A stretch of 25,518 bases of DNA, taken from positions 1 through 25,518 of the IMG/VR virus record IMGVR_UViG_3300020465_000089. One strand, given 5' to 3'. A program made the translations under genes and the position numbers. This DNA comes from a virus. Below the pieces are notes generated by a model. The model did not search any database. It was not told where the DNA came from and worked only from the letters and a program-made list of their open reading frames with translations. How positions within the stretch are numbered: position 1 is the stretch's first letter; each line of letters opens with the position of its first letter. Positions 5,860 through 12,132 of the stretch are shown piece after piece.

Positions 5860-7792
5860 GATCTACTGCGGTTGAGAAGACTTTGAAGGTAGTAGAAGTA
5901 GTAGAAGAAGCATATCCTATAAGTCTTAACTTACCACTACTAATATCTGTATTATATGTTGCTATTCCTGTTGGTTGATTGATAGTTCCATATTCTGTCA
6001 TATATGTATTTGTATCATCATGAATAACATTAATAGTTGTCATATTAAAATTAGAACCTTGAGTTGCCTGTATTTGATAAGTAGCAGATCTATAAGCAGT
6101 AGTAAGTCCAAGAATAACTACTCCACTAGTTGAAGTGACAGTTGTAGAAATTCCTCTTATTTCTCCAATAGATGTATCAAAAGCAGTAGCAGTTACAACT
6201 CCTACAAAACTAGCATTACCACTAGCATCTGCAATCTTACTACCACCAACTTCAATTGTATTTGTAGCAGCATTTATAGTAATTCCAGTTCCAACATTTA
6301 ATTTATTAGCATCACCATCAATAGTAATAGATGAACCACCTACAGTAAGAATACCAACTATTGTGGCATTCCCAAGGATATTCATATCCTTTCTACCAGT
6401 AATAATACCAATAGAATCTAAATTCTTTATATTTTCTTGAGTTGTGATTCCACTTACAACAAGATTCTGTAGTGTAAGATTTGTTCCTTCACAAAATTCT
6501 GCCAATTCAGAGGCAGCACCAACAAGAGCAGTACTAGCAATACCAACCCATCTAGAACCCTCAGACTGATATATTAATAAGTCATTGTTGGTAGCATCAA
6601 AATTAACATCATCAAGGTCTTTGATGAATCCTGCACCACCTCCACCAATGGTATATAACTGTTGCTCAACTCTATTAACAAAGAGTCTGTAGTTTGCTGC
6701 TAAGTCTTGAAGAGTAGCAAACTTCTGATCTGTAGGAGTAAGAGGATCATCTCCTTGTTTCTCAGATGGATCAGGTGCAATAGGACGATTGTTAACTATC
6801 TCCTCACTCAAAGTTTCTTGAGTTCCTTTTATATCTTCTACAATTTTATAAAGTTCTGCAATATTAATGGTATGAGTTTCTGCTTTGTCACTTAATTTTT
6901 TAATATCTTTATCATAGTATTTTACCTCTGGCAAATTAGCAACTTCTTCCTTCAGTCCATTAAAGTAGTTTTTTATTTCTTTATTAGCATCTCTATACTT
7001 ACTATTAGATTCATTAATCTTCTTTTCAATATTTTGTTTTGCTTCATTCAATTTACTCAATACACTCTTCTTCAATAATCTATCATCATCTTTAAATTGA
7101 TTCCTATGCTCATATATTTTAAGAGCAGTTTCTTTTAGTTCCTCATATATTTTATCTTTAGTTTCTTGCAGATACTTCTTTACTTCTTTAATCTCAACTT
7201 TCTTTTCAAAATCTTTGGTGTCAAAATTTTCTGTTAGATTCTCAATGTCTTGATTGAATGTATCTTTGAGAGTTCTAAGATTATCATTGACTTTATCAAA
7301 GTCATCATCTATAACACTAAAAGTTTTTCCAATCCAAGAAAAATCAGGAACTTCATTTACCTCATTGACCCACTTAGGAAATTTAGGAATATCTGCTCTG
7401 ACACCATCTATGCTTTCTTTTAAAGATTCTATATCACTTTCATAGTATCTTACTTCTGGAACTTCTGGAATGCTTTCTTTAACTTGCTCTATATGAGTAA
7501 GGAGTTCTTGCAACTCATTATCATATGATTTTATTTCAGGTATCTCAGGAATACTTTCTTTTACATCATTGACTAGACGTAGTAACTCAGGCCAAGGAGG
7601 AACAATGTCCTTTACTTCTGCAAAAGTTTCTCCATTAGCATCTTCTATGGTTTGTGTTTCTTCCTCTACTTCTATATAACCTTCTACTGAGGGTAAATCT
7701 TCTTCTTCTAATAAGTCAGCAACTGACGGAAGTTCTTCTAAACTCTCTGAAAAGTCGTCAATAGATGGCAAATTTTTATAGTCGTCAGACAT
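5855..7792 (-). CDS. Virion-type protein with coiled coil and beta-repeat C-terminus (645 aa), function unassigned
   Basis: This protein has three parts. Residues 1-60 are very acidic and carry three LPS[I/V] motifs (LPSIDDF at 8, LPSVADLL at 21, LPSVEGY at 33). Residues about 65-335 are highly charged, helical and coiled-coil-like, punctuated by a repeated proline motif: IPEIPEIKSYDNE (81-93), IPEVPEVRYYESD (108-120) and LPEVKYYDKD (287-296). Residues about 385-645 are glycine- and threonine-rich and fibre-like (ATIVGILTVGGSSITIDGD), ending in a module shared with the 1285-aa protein. It is probably an elongated virion or fibre-like component, perhaps near the neck, since it sits between the small and large terminase genes. 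In T4 gp16 and gp17 are adjacent. Its AGGGAGAG ribosome site is unusually far (about 27 bases) from the ATG, and no alternative upstream start is in frame. Confidence 0.85.
   Translation of the reverse strand: MSDDYKNLPSIDDFSESLEELPSVADLLEEEDLPSVEGYIEVEEETQTIEDANGETFAEVKDIVPPWPELLRLVNDVKESIPEIPEIKSYDNELQELLTHIEQVKESIPEVPEVRYYESDIESLKESIDGVRADIPKFPKWVNEVNEVPDFSWIGKTFSVIDDDFDKVNDNLRTLKDTFNQDIENLTENFDTKDFEKKVEIKEVKKYLQETKDKIYEELKETALKIYEHRNQFKDDDRLLKKSVLSKLNEAKQNIEKKINESNSKYRDANKEIKNYFNGLKEEVANLPEVKYYDKDIKKLSDKAETHTINIAELYKIVEDIKGTQETLSEEIVNNRPIAPDPSEKQGDDPLTPTDQKFATLQDLAANYRLFVNRVEQQLYTIGGGGAGFIKDLDDVNFDATNNDLLIYQSEGSRWVGIASTALVGAASELAEFCEGTNLTLQNLVVSGITTQENIKNLDSIGIITGRKDMNILGNATIVGILTVGGSSITIDGDANKLNVGTGITINAATNTIEVGGSKIADASGNASFVGVVTATAFDTSIGEIRGISTTVTSTSGVVILGLTTAYRSATYQIQATQGSNFNMTTINVIHDDTNTYMTEYGTINQPTGIATYNTDISSGKLRLIGYASSTTSTTFKVFSTAVDR
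5860..6090 (-). repeat. Shared C-terminal module (DD..TYxTEY..IN) in the 645-aa protein
   Basis: The last 75 or so residues (TYQIQATQGSNFNMTTINVI, then HDDTNTYMTEYGTINQ, ending in STTFKVF) align with a segment at 24985-25222 in the 1285-aa protein (DDGTETYVTEYAINQ, ending in VQVRVF). Both have the same order: an aromatic-rich strand, the DD-TEY core, then a strand rich in small residues. The copies lie about 19 kb apart in unrelated genes. Confidence 0.55.
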
Positions 7793-7834
7793 GTTATGAG
7801 TATCTTAGTACTTTGGGATTTCTCTCCCTATGTT

Positions 7835-8260
7835 TTATTTAGAATCTTTTGGAATGCTATTCTTTAATAATTTTTGCAATTCTGCAGTTGATCCAACAAA
7901 TAAAGCATTGTTGACAGTGTTGGGACCTTTAGATACTTTATCTTCTTCTACATCTTTTAATTTCTTTTGCAAATCCATAAGTTTGTCAGTAGCATCAGAT
8001 ACACTCTTAATTAACTGACCAGCAACTTCATATGCTCTAGGCATTTCACTATCCTGAGCTAACTCAAGAATACCATCAATTGCCTCTTGCCCCTTTTCTA
8101 TTATACTGTATAGATTACCTCTTGTATATTCATAATCTCTTTCTATATCTGACCTTTCATGCTTCTCAGGTTTAGTAATTCCAACTTCAGTAGTTTCAGT
8201 AGAGACTACTTCCCCAGTGACATTAAATGCATCATTTAATTTGTCAAAGTTTTTAGTCAT
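7835..8260 (-). CDS. 16: Terminase small subunit gp16
   Basis: This 141-residue protein matches T4-like small terminases, which form a ring that recognises DNA, regulates the gp17 ATPase and nuclease, and starts packaging. The diagnostic region is residues about 42-95: DYEYTRGNLYSIIEKGQEAI, then GILELAQDSEMPRAYEVAGQ and LIKSVSDATDKLMDLQKKL. This corresponds to the central coiled-coil oligomerisation core of T4 gp16. The C-terminal LFVGSTAELQKLLKN resembles the tail thought to contact gp17. The length is slightly under that of T4 gp16 (about 164). The ATG overlaps the gp15 stop by one base (TAATG), which suggests translational coupling. Unlike T4, it is separated from gp17 by about 2.4 kb. Confidence 0.9.
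   Translation of the reverse strand: MTKNFDKLNDAFNVTGEVVSTETTEVGITKPEKHERSDIERDYEYTRGNLYSIIEKGQEAIDGILELAQDSEMPRAYEVAGQLIKSVSDATDKLMDLQKKLKDVEEDKVSKGPNTVNNALFVGSTAELQKLLKNSIPKDSK
7836..7843 (-). promoter_or_regulatory. Late promoter motif overlapping the gp16 stop
   Basis: The minus strand reads TCTAAATA; its last two bases are the first two of the gp16 stop codon TAA (7837-7835). It lies 43 bases before the start of the 645-aa gene. Function is inferred. Confidence 0.5.
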
Positions 8261-9261
8261 TAGATGGTTCCATCAAATCCAAAGTCATCACCAAATTCTA
8301 TGGCACTATTATCACTAGCAGTGATAACTTTAATTTCTGCACCAAGAACATGAGATGCTGCAGTGCTGTTGTCTTGTGCTCTCTTGACAGTTAGTGTTGT
8401 GCCAGAGATAGACTCTACAAACATCTCCTCTTGATCTATGTATATGTAATTAGTTTTCTGTATGCCATCTACACTATTAACACTAAAGATTGCCACTTTA
8501 TCATCTATGTTCTCACTTAGGTTTGTAGTGACTGTATCTCCATACGCTTTAGTGGCTCTAGGTACAACACTATAAGTAACCTCCCTAACTGGGGTTGTAG
8601 TTTTGGAACCAGCAACATATCCAATAGATGCCTTTTTGATAATATCTTTGGATACATCTGTGTTGACTGGACCAAAGAAATATGTCTTGGCAGTAAATCT
8701 CATAGTATAGATTAATGCTCTTCTAGTGGAGAAATCACTCTCATAATCATCACTAGTAGTAATTGAATTTAAAACAATGGGAATATCTCTCTTCTCTCCA
8801 ATAGTATCAATTAAGTCTACTGATACAGTGTAAGCAGGTTGAAAATATGGAAGTATCTGCTCTACTATCTGAAGCATATCATCATTTAACTTAGTAAAAA
8901 TACTAAGTTCAAAATCTAAGTTATATGGTACAGGAAGATATGTTTTTGCTATTGTACTTTTATCTCCCTTTACACCTTTTAAAAATGTTTGTGTGGTTGT
9001 AGATTTTCTAGATGGATCATAATTCAGACCATTCATTTCAAAGGACATTCTAGGCAAACTGATCTGAACAGGTCTGTTTAGATCTGGAACTTGCTCCAAT
9101 CTTGCTAAAAATTTCTGAGTAGGACCATATGCTAGAGGCACTTTAGTGGTGCTAACAACAGAGTCATCGCTACTAGTATGTTGTATATTTACGTTGTTAA
9201 AGATAGAACCAAATGATATAATGGTTCTTCTCATTATTTCGTGATAAAAATACTCAAACAT
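8260..9261 (-). CDS. 15: Tail completion/sheath stabiliser protein gp15
   Basis: This 333-residue protein is the T4-like gp15, the ring that caps the finished tail and sheath and joins it to the neck. The N-terminus MFEYFYHEIMRRTIISFGSIFNNV is typical, as is the central region with LPRMSFEMNGLNYDP, YLPVPYNLDFELSIFTKLND and LPYFQPAYTVSVDL. It is longer than T4 gp15 (about 272 residues). The excess is mainly a C-terminal insertion at residues about 249-312 (IYIDQEEMFVESISGTTLTV, then KRAQDNSTAASHVLGAEI), a module also found in the two giant proteins. The end, EFGDDFGFDGTI, resumes ordinary gp15 sequence. An AAAAGGAT ribosome site precedes the ATG, with a late promoter motif upstream. Confidence 0.92.
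   Translation of the reverse strand: MFEYFYHEIMRRTIISFGSIFNNVNIQHTSSDDSVVSTTKVPLAYGPTQKFLARLEQVPDLNRPVQISLPRMSFEMNGLNYDPSRKSTTTQTFLKGVKGDKSTIAKTYLPVPYNLDFELSIFTKLNDDMLQIVEQILPYFQPAYTVSVDLIDTIGEKRDIPIVLNSITTSDDYESDFSTRRALIYTMRFTAKTYFFGPVNTDVSKDIIKKASIGYVAGSKTTTPVREVTYSVVPRATKAYGDTVTTNLSENIDDKVAIFSVNSVDGIQKTNYIYIDQEEMFVESISGTTLTVKRAQDNSTAASHVLGAEIKVITASDNSAIEFGDDFGFDGTI
8326..8517 (-). repeat. E-M-V...LTV-R...SH module inserted in gp15
   Basis: Residues about 249-312 of gp15 share a pattern with 13150-13348 (2643-aa protein) and 24230-24425 (1285-aa protein). The order is an isoleucine- or valine-rich strand, then [E/D]E[I/M]xxV, a short turn (S-G-T-T-L, S-N-N-T-L or G-A-T-N-V), [T/V]xxR, a few residues including T, then SH and a final strand. 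Confidence 0.6.
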
Positions 9262-9282
9262 TTTTATAATCCTTTTATATTG

Positions 9283-9290
9283 TATTTATG
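9283..9290 (-). promoter_or_regulatory. Late promoter motif overlapping the gp14 stop
   Basis: The minus strand reads CATAAATA, and its TAA (9288-9286) is the gp14 stop codon. It lies 21 bases before the gp15 ATG, with the AAAAGGAT ribosome site between. Function is inferred. Confidence 0.6.
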
Positions 9291-10674
9291 GCATTCCAAA
9301 TGGATTAGACTCTGTAAAGTCTAAGATGTCATCTGCAGCACTTTGTATTGGCGTATTCTCTGCAAATCCATCATCATCATTTGTAGCAGCAACTATTTGA
9401 TACTCATAAGTAGCACCTGATGTACCACCTGTGATAACTTCTCCAACTGTAAATTCACCACTTGTGATAGAAACTTTAAGTTCTCTAGTAGATGCATCCC
9501 ATGATTTGACTCTAGCAGTTGTGCTACTTGCAGCACCAGTTACAACTTCATTGAATATGTAATTTCCAGAACCACCTGTAAATGGTGAAGTAACTGTTGC
9601 AGTAGGAGCACTAGTATATCCAGAACCACCATTAGTAATTCCAATCTGAGTAACAATACCAACTGTGTTACCACTACCTACATACGCAATTGCAGTTGCT
9701 GTTGTTCCTGATCCTGGTGCTGATGAGAAAGTAATTGTTGGTGCAGTAGAATATCCACTACCACCAGTAAATGTAACAACTCCTAGTGTGCCATCACTGA
9801 TTGTAGCAGTAGCAGCAAAACCTGCTCCTCCACCACCCACAACAACTACGCTTGGAGCAACTGTATATCCAGAGCCTGGATTGATGATATCAATTCTTTG
9901 TATTTTAGAAGATTTAACTCCATCATAATCAACTATGTCATCTGTCATAGATGCTATACCAATAGCAGTGATTCCTCCTGCAGGTGCAGATGAGATTGCC
10001 ACTCTTGGGAGACTAGTATAATCCTCTCCTCTGTTAGATATAGTAACAAAAGATATTCCACCATCCACTATGCCAGTTGTAAGCACTGCAGGTGTTCCTG
10101 ATGCCACTAGAGTAAGTGTCTCAATGTAACCTGCTTTTTCTAGGTTATCATCAATATCACCCACTCCTGTATCAACCACCTCATCCTCATATCTGTAAAG
10201 CTCACATCTAAGTTCATATACATAATTCTTCTTTAACTGGTAGAATGGTTTTTCATGTTCTACAAATTTAATTTCAAACAATCTATCTCCTAGTGGGAAA
10301 TATACAAGATCTCCCTCTTTTGGTCTAGTTGCTAATTCTATATTTGGTATATTTTTGATTAGTGGCGTAATATAATTTTCAAATCTATCTCTTGAGATAA
10401 CCAAGGTTAAATCATCAAGTGCCTGAACACCAAACTTAGATAGAAGAGAACCTTGTCCTTCATAACCATCAAAGGTATCTACATATGCTTCAAGTGGTAT
10501 TGCTTCTTCAAATTTAGATTCTATGACCTCCTGTATTACAGTGTTTTTAGTAATGTATGTTCTAGGAATGTAGTAAATCTCCACTCCATACATTTTAATC
10601 TGTTCATTTATTAAACTTTGAACTAGATTTTGTTCACCAGAAGACCCTTGTAGAAAGAAAGGATTGAGTGCCAT
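9286..10674 (-). CDS. 14: Neck protein gp14 with a large internal beta-repeat insertion
   Basis: This is a T4-like gp14, which with gp13 forms the neck (head completion) complex. Residues 1-188 are canonical: MALNPFFLQGSSGEQNLVQS, IYYIPRTYITKNTVIQEV, FGVQALDDLTLVISRDRF, FPLGDRLFEIKFVEHEKP and YVYELRCELYRYEDE. The end (DDILDFTESNPFGMP) is also typical. At 462 residues it is far longer than T4 gp14 (about 256). The extra sequence, about 190-430, holds four copies of a G-S-G-Y-T..A-P.(V/I) repeat (213-230, 264-280, 302-318, 347-362), then a F-x-x-G-E-V-x-x-G..T-S-G-A-T module (371-428). Both modules recur in other virion proteins. The insertion probably decorates the neck. The ATG lies 4 bases after the gp13 stop. 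Confidence 0.92.
   Translation of the reverse strand: MALNPFFLQGSSGEQNLVQSLINEQIKMYGVEIYYIPRTYITKNTVIQEVIESKFEEAIPLEAYVDTFDGYEGQGSLLSKFGVQALDDLTLVISRDRFENYITPLIKNIPNIELATRPKEGDLVYFPLGDRLFEIKFVEHEKPFYQLKKNYVYELRCELYRYEDEVVDTGVGDIDDNLEKAGYIETLTLVASGTPAVLTTGIVDGGISFVTISNRGEDYTSLPRVAISSAPAGGITAIGIASMTDDIVDYDGVKSSKIQRIDIINPGSGYTVAPSVVVVGGGGAGFAATATISDGTLGVVTFTGGSGYSTAPTITFSSAPGSGTTATAIAYVGSGNTVGIVTQIGITNGGSGYTSAPTATVTSPFTGGSGNYIFNEVVTGAASSTTARVKSWDASTRELKVSITSGEFTVGEVITGGTSGATYEYQIVAATNDDDGFAENTPIQSAADDILDFTESNPFGMP
9391..9564 (-). repeat. F..GE.V.G.TSGA module in gp14
   Basis: Residues 371-428 contain two half-copies: NYIFNEVVTGAASSTTARVK followed by SWDASTRELKVS, then GEFTVGEVITGGTSGATYEY. Similar sequence occurs in the 2643-aa protein near residues 97-150, 481-528 and 1421-1445. 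The WD..T..LKV stretch is also echoed in gp8 (YDQVTGVLKYWQ). Confidence 0.5.
9589..10038 (-). repeat. Four G-S-G-Y-T repeats in gp14
   Basis: Four units occur in gp14: NRGEDYTSLPRVAISSAP, NPGSGYTVAPSVVVVGG, TGGSGYSTAPTITFSSAP and TNGGSGYTSAPTATVTSP. Each is followed by a glycine-rich linker leading to an alanine- and isoleucine-rich strand. Related units lie in gp8, the 2643-aa protein and the 1285-aa protein. Confidence 0.7.
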
Positions 10675-10678
10675 ATTA

Positions 10679-11512
10679 TTAACCTATCATATCTAGTGGA
10701 GGAAGTTCATAAGTATTAGACATCATCTCTCTTATCTTATCTAAGTCTTTTTCAGCATCTTCATATATCTCTCTCCCATTTAATTCTACTCCACCTGGCA
10801 ACTTAACTCCCTGAAACTTCATGAGATTTTGCCCCCACTGTCTCTTGATAAGTGCAGTAGCATATGGTTTTAAGAATGAATCATTATAGACTCTAGGATA
10901 TGAATCTGGATCTAGAAGTGTAAAACAATCAATCACTAGATGATCATCAACAGATAAACTACCCCAGTCAAGGTCTAAGTATAATCTATCTTGTCTCTTA
11001 TTAAATCTTATCTGCTTCTCTGTGGTAAGTAAAAAATTAATATCTTCCAAATAAGTTTTTACCATAGCGTATGAAAGAAGTTCAGTAGCACCCCAATAAT
11101 ATATGTCATTCAAAAACAACTGATACTTCACACTAAACATATTGTTAGTGATGGTGTTACTTCCATCAAAGTGAAAAATTTTAGTTACTCCTAATACTTC
11201 TGGAGGAATAGGAAGGAAGTTGCTATTCTCAGTATATCCAAATTGAGTTGTTACTCCTACTGTAGTATTAACTGTGGTAGTTGTTATACCTGCACCACCA
11301 GTTGCCTTTCCTCTATCAATATCTTCTTGTGTTATCTTATACTTTAAATAGGTTTGATATACACCATCAAAGTGTCTCTCTTGAAAGTATTGAATAGCAT
11401 CATCTATCAGATCATCTATTTGCTCATCAGCAACATTTATTTCTAGAACAGGCGCACCAAGTTTTCTTTTGCAGTAATCAATGAGCTCTGATCTAGTGGA
11501 AGGTTGCGCCAT
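10679..11512 (-). CDS. 13: Neck protein gp13
   Basis: This 277-residue protein is T4-like gp13, which with gp14 seals the filled head and forms the platform for the tail. The N-terminus MAQPSTRSELIDYCKRKLGA followed by EINVADEQIDDLIDDAIQYF is characteristic of cyanophage gp13. So are VKYQLFLNDIYYWGATELLS, FNKRQDRLYLDLDWG, LDPDSYPRVYNDSFLKPYAT and the end LKRQWGQNL-type segment (here LIKRQWGQNLMKFQGVKLPG). It is slightly shorter than T4 gp13 (about 309). A late promoter motif overlaps the stop of the preceding gene. The gp14 ATG follows its stop by 4 bases, so gp13 and gp14 are co-transcribed and probably made in matched amounts. Confidence 0.94.
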   Translation of the reverse strand: MAQPSTRSELIDYCKRKLGAPVLEINVADEQIDDLIDDAIQYFQERHFDGVYQTYLKYKITQEDIDRGKATGGAGITTTTVNTTVGVTTQFGYTENSNFLPIPPEVLGVTKIFHFDGSNTITNNMFSVKYQLFLNDIYYWGATELLSYAMVKTYLEDINFLLTTEKQIRFNKRQDRLYLDLDWGSLSVDDHLVIDCFTLLDPDSYPRVYNDSFLKPYATALIKRQWGQNLMKFQGVKLPGGVELNGREIYEDAEKDLDKIREMMSNTYELPPLDMIG

Positions 11513-11536
11513 CTATCTACTTTACTATTATAAGTT

Positions 11537-11544
11537 TATTTATG
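11537..11544 (-). promoter_or_regulatory. Late promoter motif overlapping the 128-aa gene stop
   Basis: The minus strand reads CATAAATA, and its TAA (11542-11540) is the stop codon of the 128-aa gene. It lies 24 bases before the gp13 ATG. Function is inferred. Confidence 0.6.
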
Positions 11545-11926
11545 GTGCTGATGAAATACCAGATATTACTAATACATCTCCTGACACTATTCTAAAAATT
11601 GATGATCCAGATCCAACCAATACATCATATACATACCTACCTTCTTTTAAATTTCTAGTAGCAGTAGATCCTAATGACAATCTAAACTCCCCACCCTTGG
11701 CACTGGTGAATCCAACATTGAATGTTGCTTGAGCACCTAGTGTAGCACCAATAGCAACACTCTTTGCAAGTTGAGCAGAACCAGTATATCCAGTAAAATC
11801 AAAAGCAGTTCCTGAAGTTCCAACTACAGTATAGTCAGCATCCAAGTCTGCTCCTGTATTGATGGTGAGATTTACACCATATGCAACACCTGAACTAGGA
11901 TCAAAAGTAAAAGTGTTTTTAGCCAT
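11540..11926 (-). CDS. Small beta-rich virion-type protein (128 aa), function unknown
   Basis: This 128-residue protein is rich in G, S, T, V and A, with no cysteine, membrane segment or catalytic motif. It reads as a beta sandwich: MAKNTFTFDPSSGVAYGVNL, a strand around DADYTVVG, FDFTGYTGSAQLAKSV, NVGFTSAKGGEFRLSLGS, EGRYVYDVLVGSG and FRIVSGDVLVISG. The order FDFTGY, FRLSL, L-x-x-GRYVYDVLV, RIVSGDVLV resembles the N-terminal domain of phage baseplate upper or receptor-binding proteins (BppU-like). That comparison is tentative. It overlaps the preceding small gene by 8 bases (ATGGCTAA). Together they occupy, with the giant gene, the place of T4 genes 9-12 and wac, so a decoration or host-contact role is plausible but unproven. 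Confidence 0.8.
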   Translation of the reverse strand: MAKNTFTFDPSSGVAYGVNLTINTGADLDADYTVVGTSGTAFDFTGYTGSAQLAKSVAIGATLGAQATFNVGFTSAKGGEFRLSLGSTATRNLKEGRYVYDVLVGSGSSIFRIVSGDVLVISGISSAP

Positions 11927-12131
11927 TAGACAGTGCTCTTAGTAAATTTTTGATTTCATTAATATCATCCTTTAAGTTTTTCAATTCATGCTCCATATTA
12001 TCTATTCTATTAGATCCTTGTCTCTTTTTTTTGCGTAGTGAAATATAATTATTATATTCACTACTGCTAGTATTCACAATAGCATTATTATTGTCATCAC
12101 GTTTAAGATTGACATGTCCCTCTACTTTCAT
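11919..12131 (-). CDS. Small protein with C-terminal coiled coil (70 aa), function unknown
   Basis: I choose the ATG at 12131-12129 (MKVEGHVNLKRDDNNNAIVN), one base after the stop of the giant gene. A TTG five codons earlier also keeps the frame open but lies inside the giant gene. The N-terminal half is polar (KVEGHVNLKRDDNNNAIVNT, then SEYNNYISLRKKKRQ). The last third is a clear amphipathic helix (IDNMEHELKNLKDDINEIKN, then LLRAL) with L and I at heptad spacing, which suggests a small oligomer. The N-terminal pattern is familiar from small cyanophage proteins in this position, but I know no function for it. It has no obvious Shine-Dalgarno sequence and is probably translated by reinitiation after the giant gene. 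It overlaps the next gene by 8 bases. Confidence 0.75.
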   Translation of the reverse strand: MKVEGHVNLKRDDNNNAIVNTSSSEYNNYISLRKKKRQGSNRIDNMEHELKNLKDDINEIKNLLRALSNG

Positions 12132-12132
12132 A

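Noticed and set aside
6135-6440. 101-codon plus-strand frame rich in V, I, P and A, looking membrane-like
   Set aside because: It is antisense to the fibre-like part of the 645-aa protein. Reverse complements of G/T/S/A-rich codons give P/V/I-rich peptides, so the hydrophobicity is an artefact.
9665-9928. Plus-strand proline-rich frame opposite the gp14 repeats
   Set aside because: The proline runs are the complement of glycine codons in the G-S-G-Y-T repeats.
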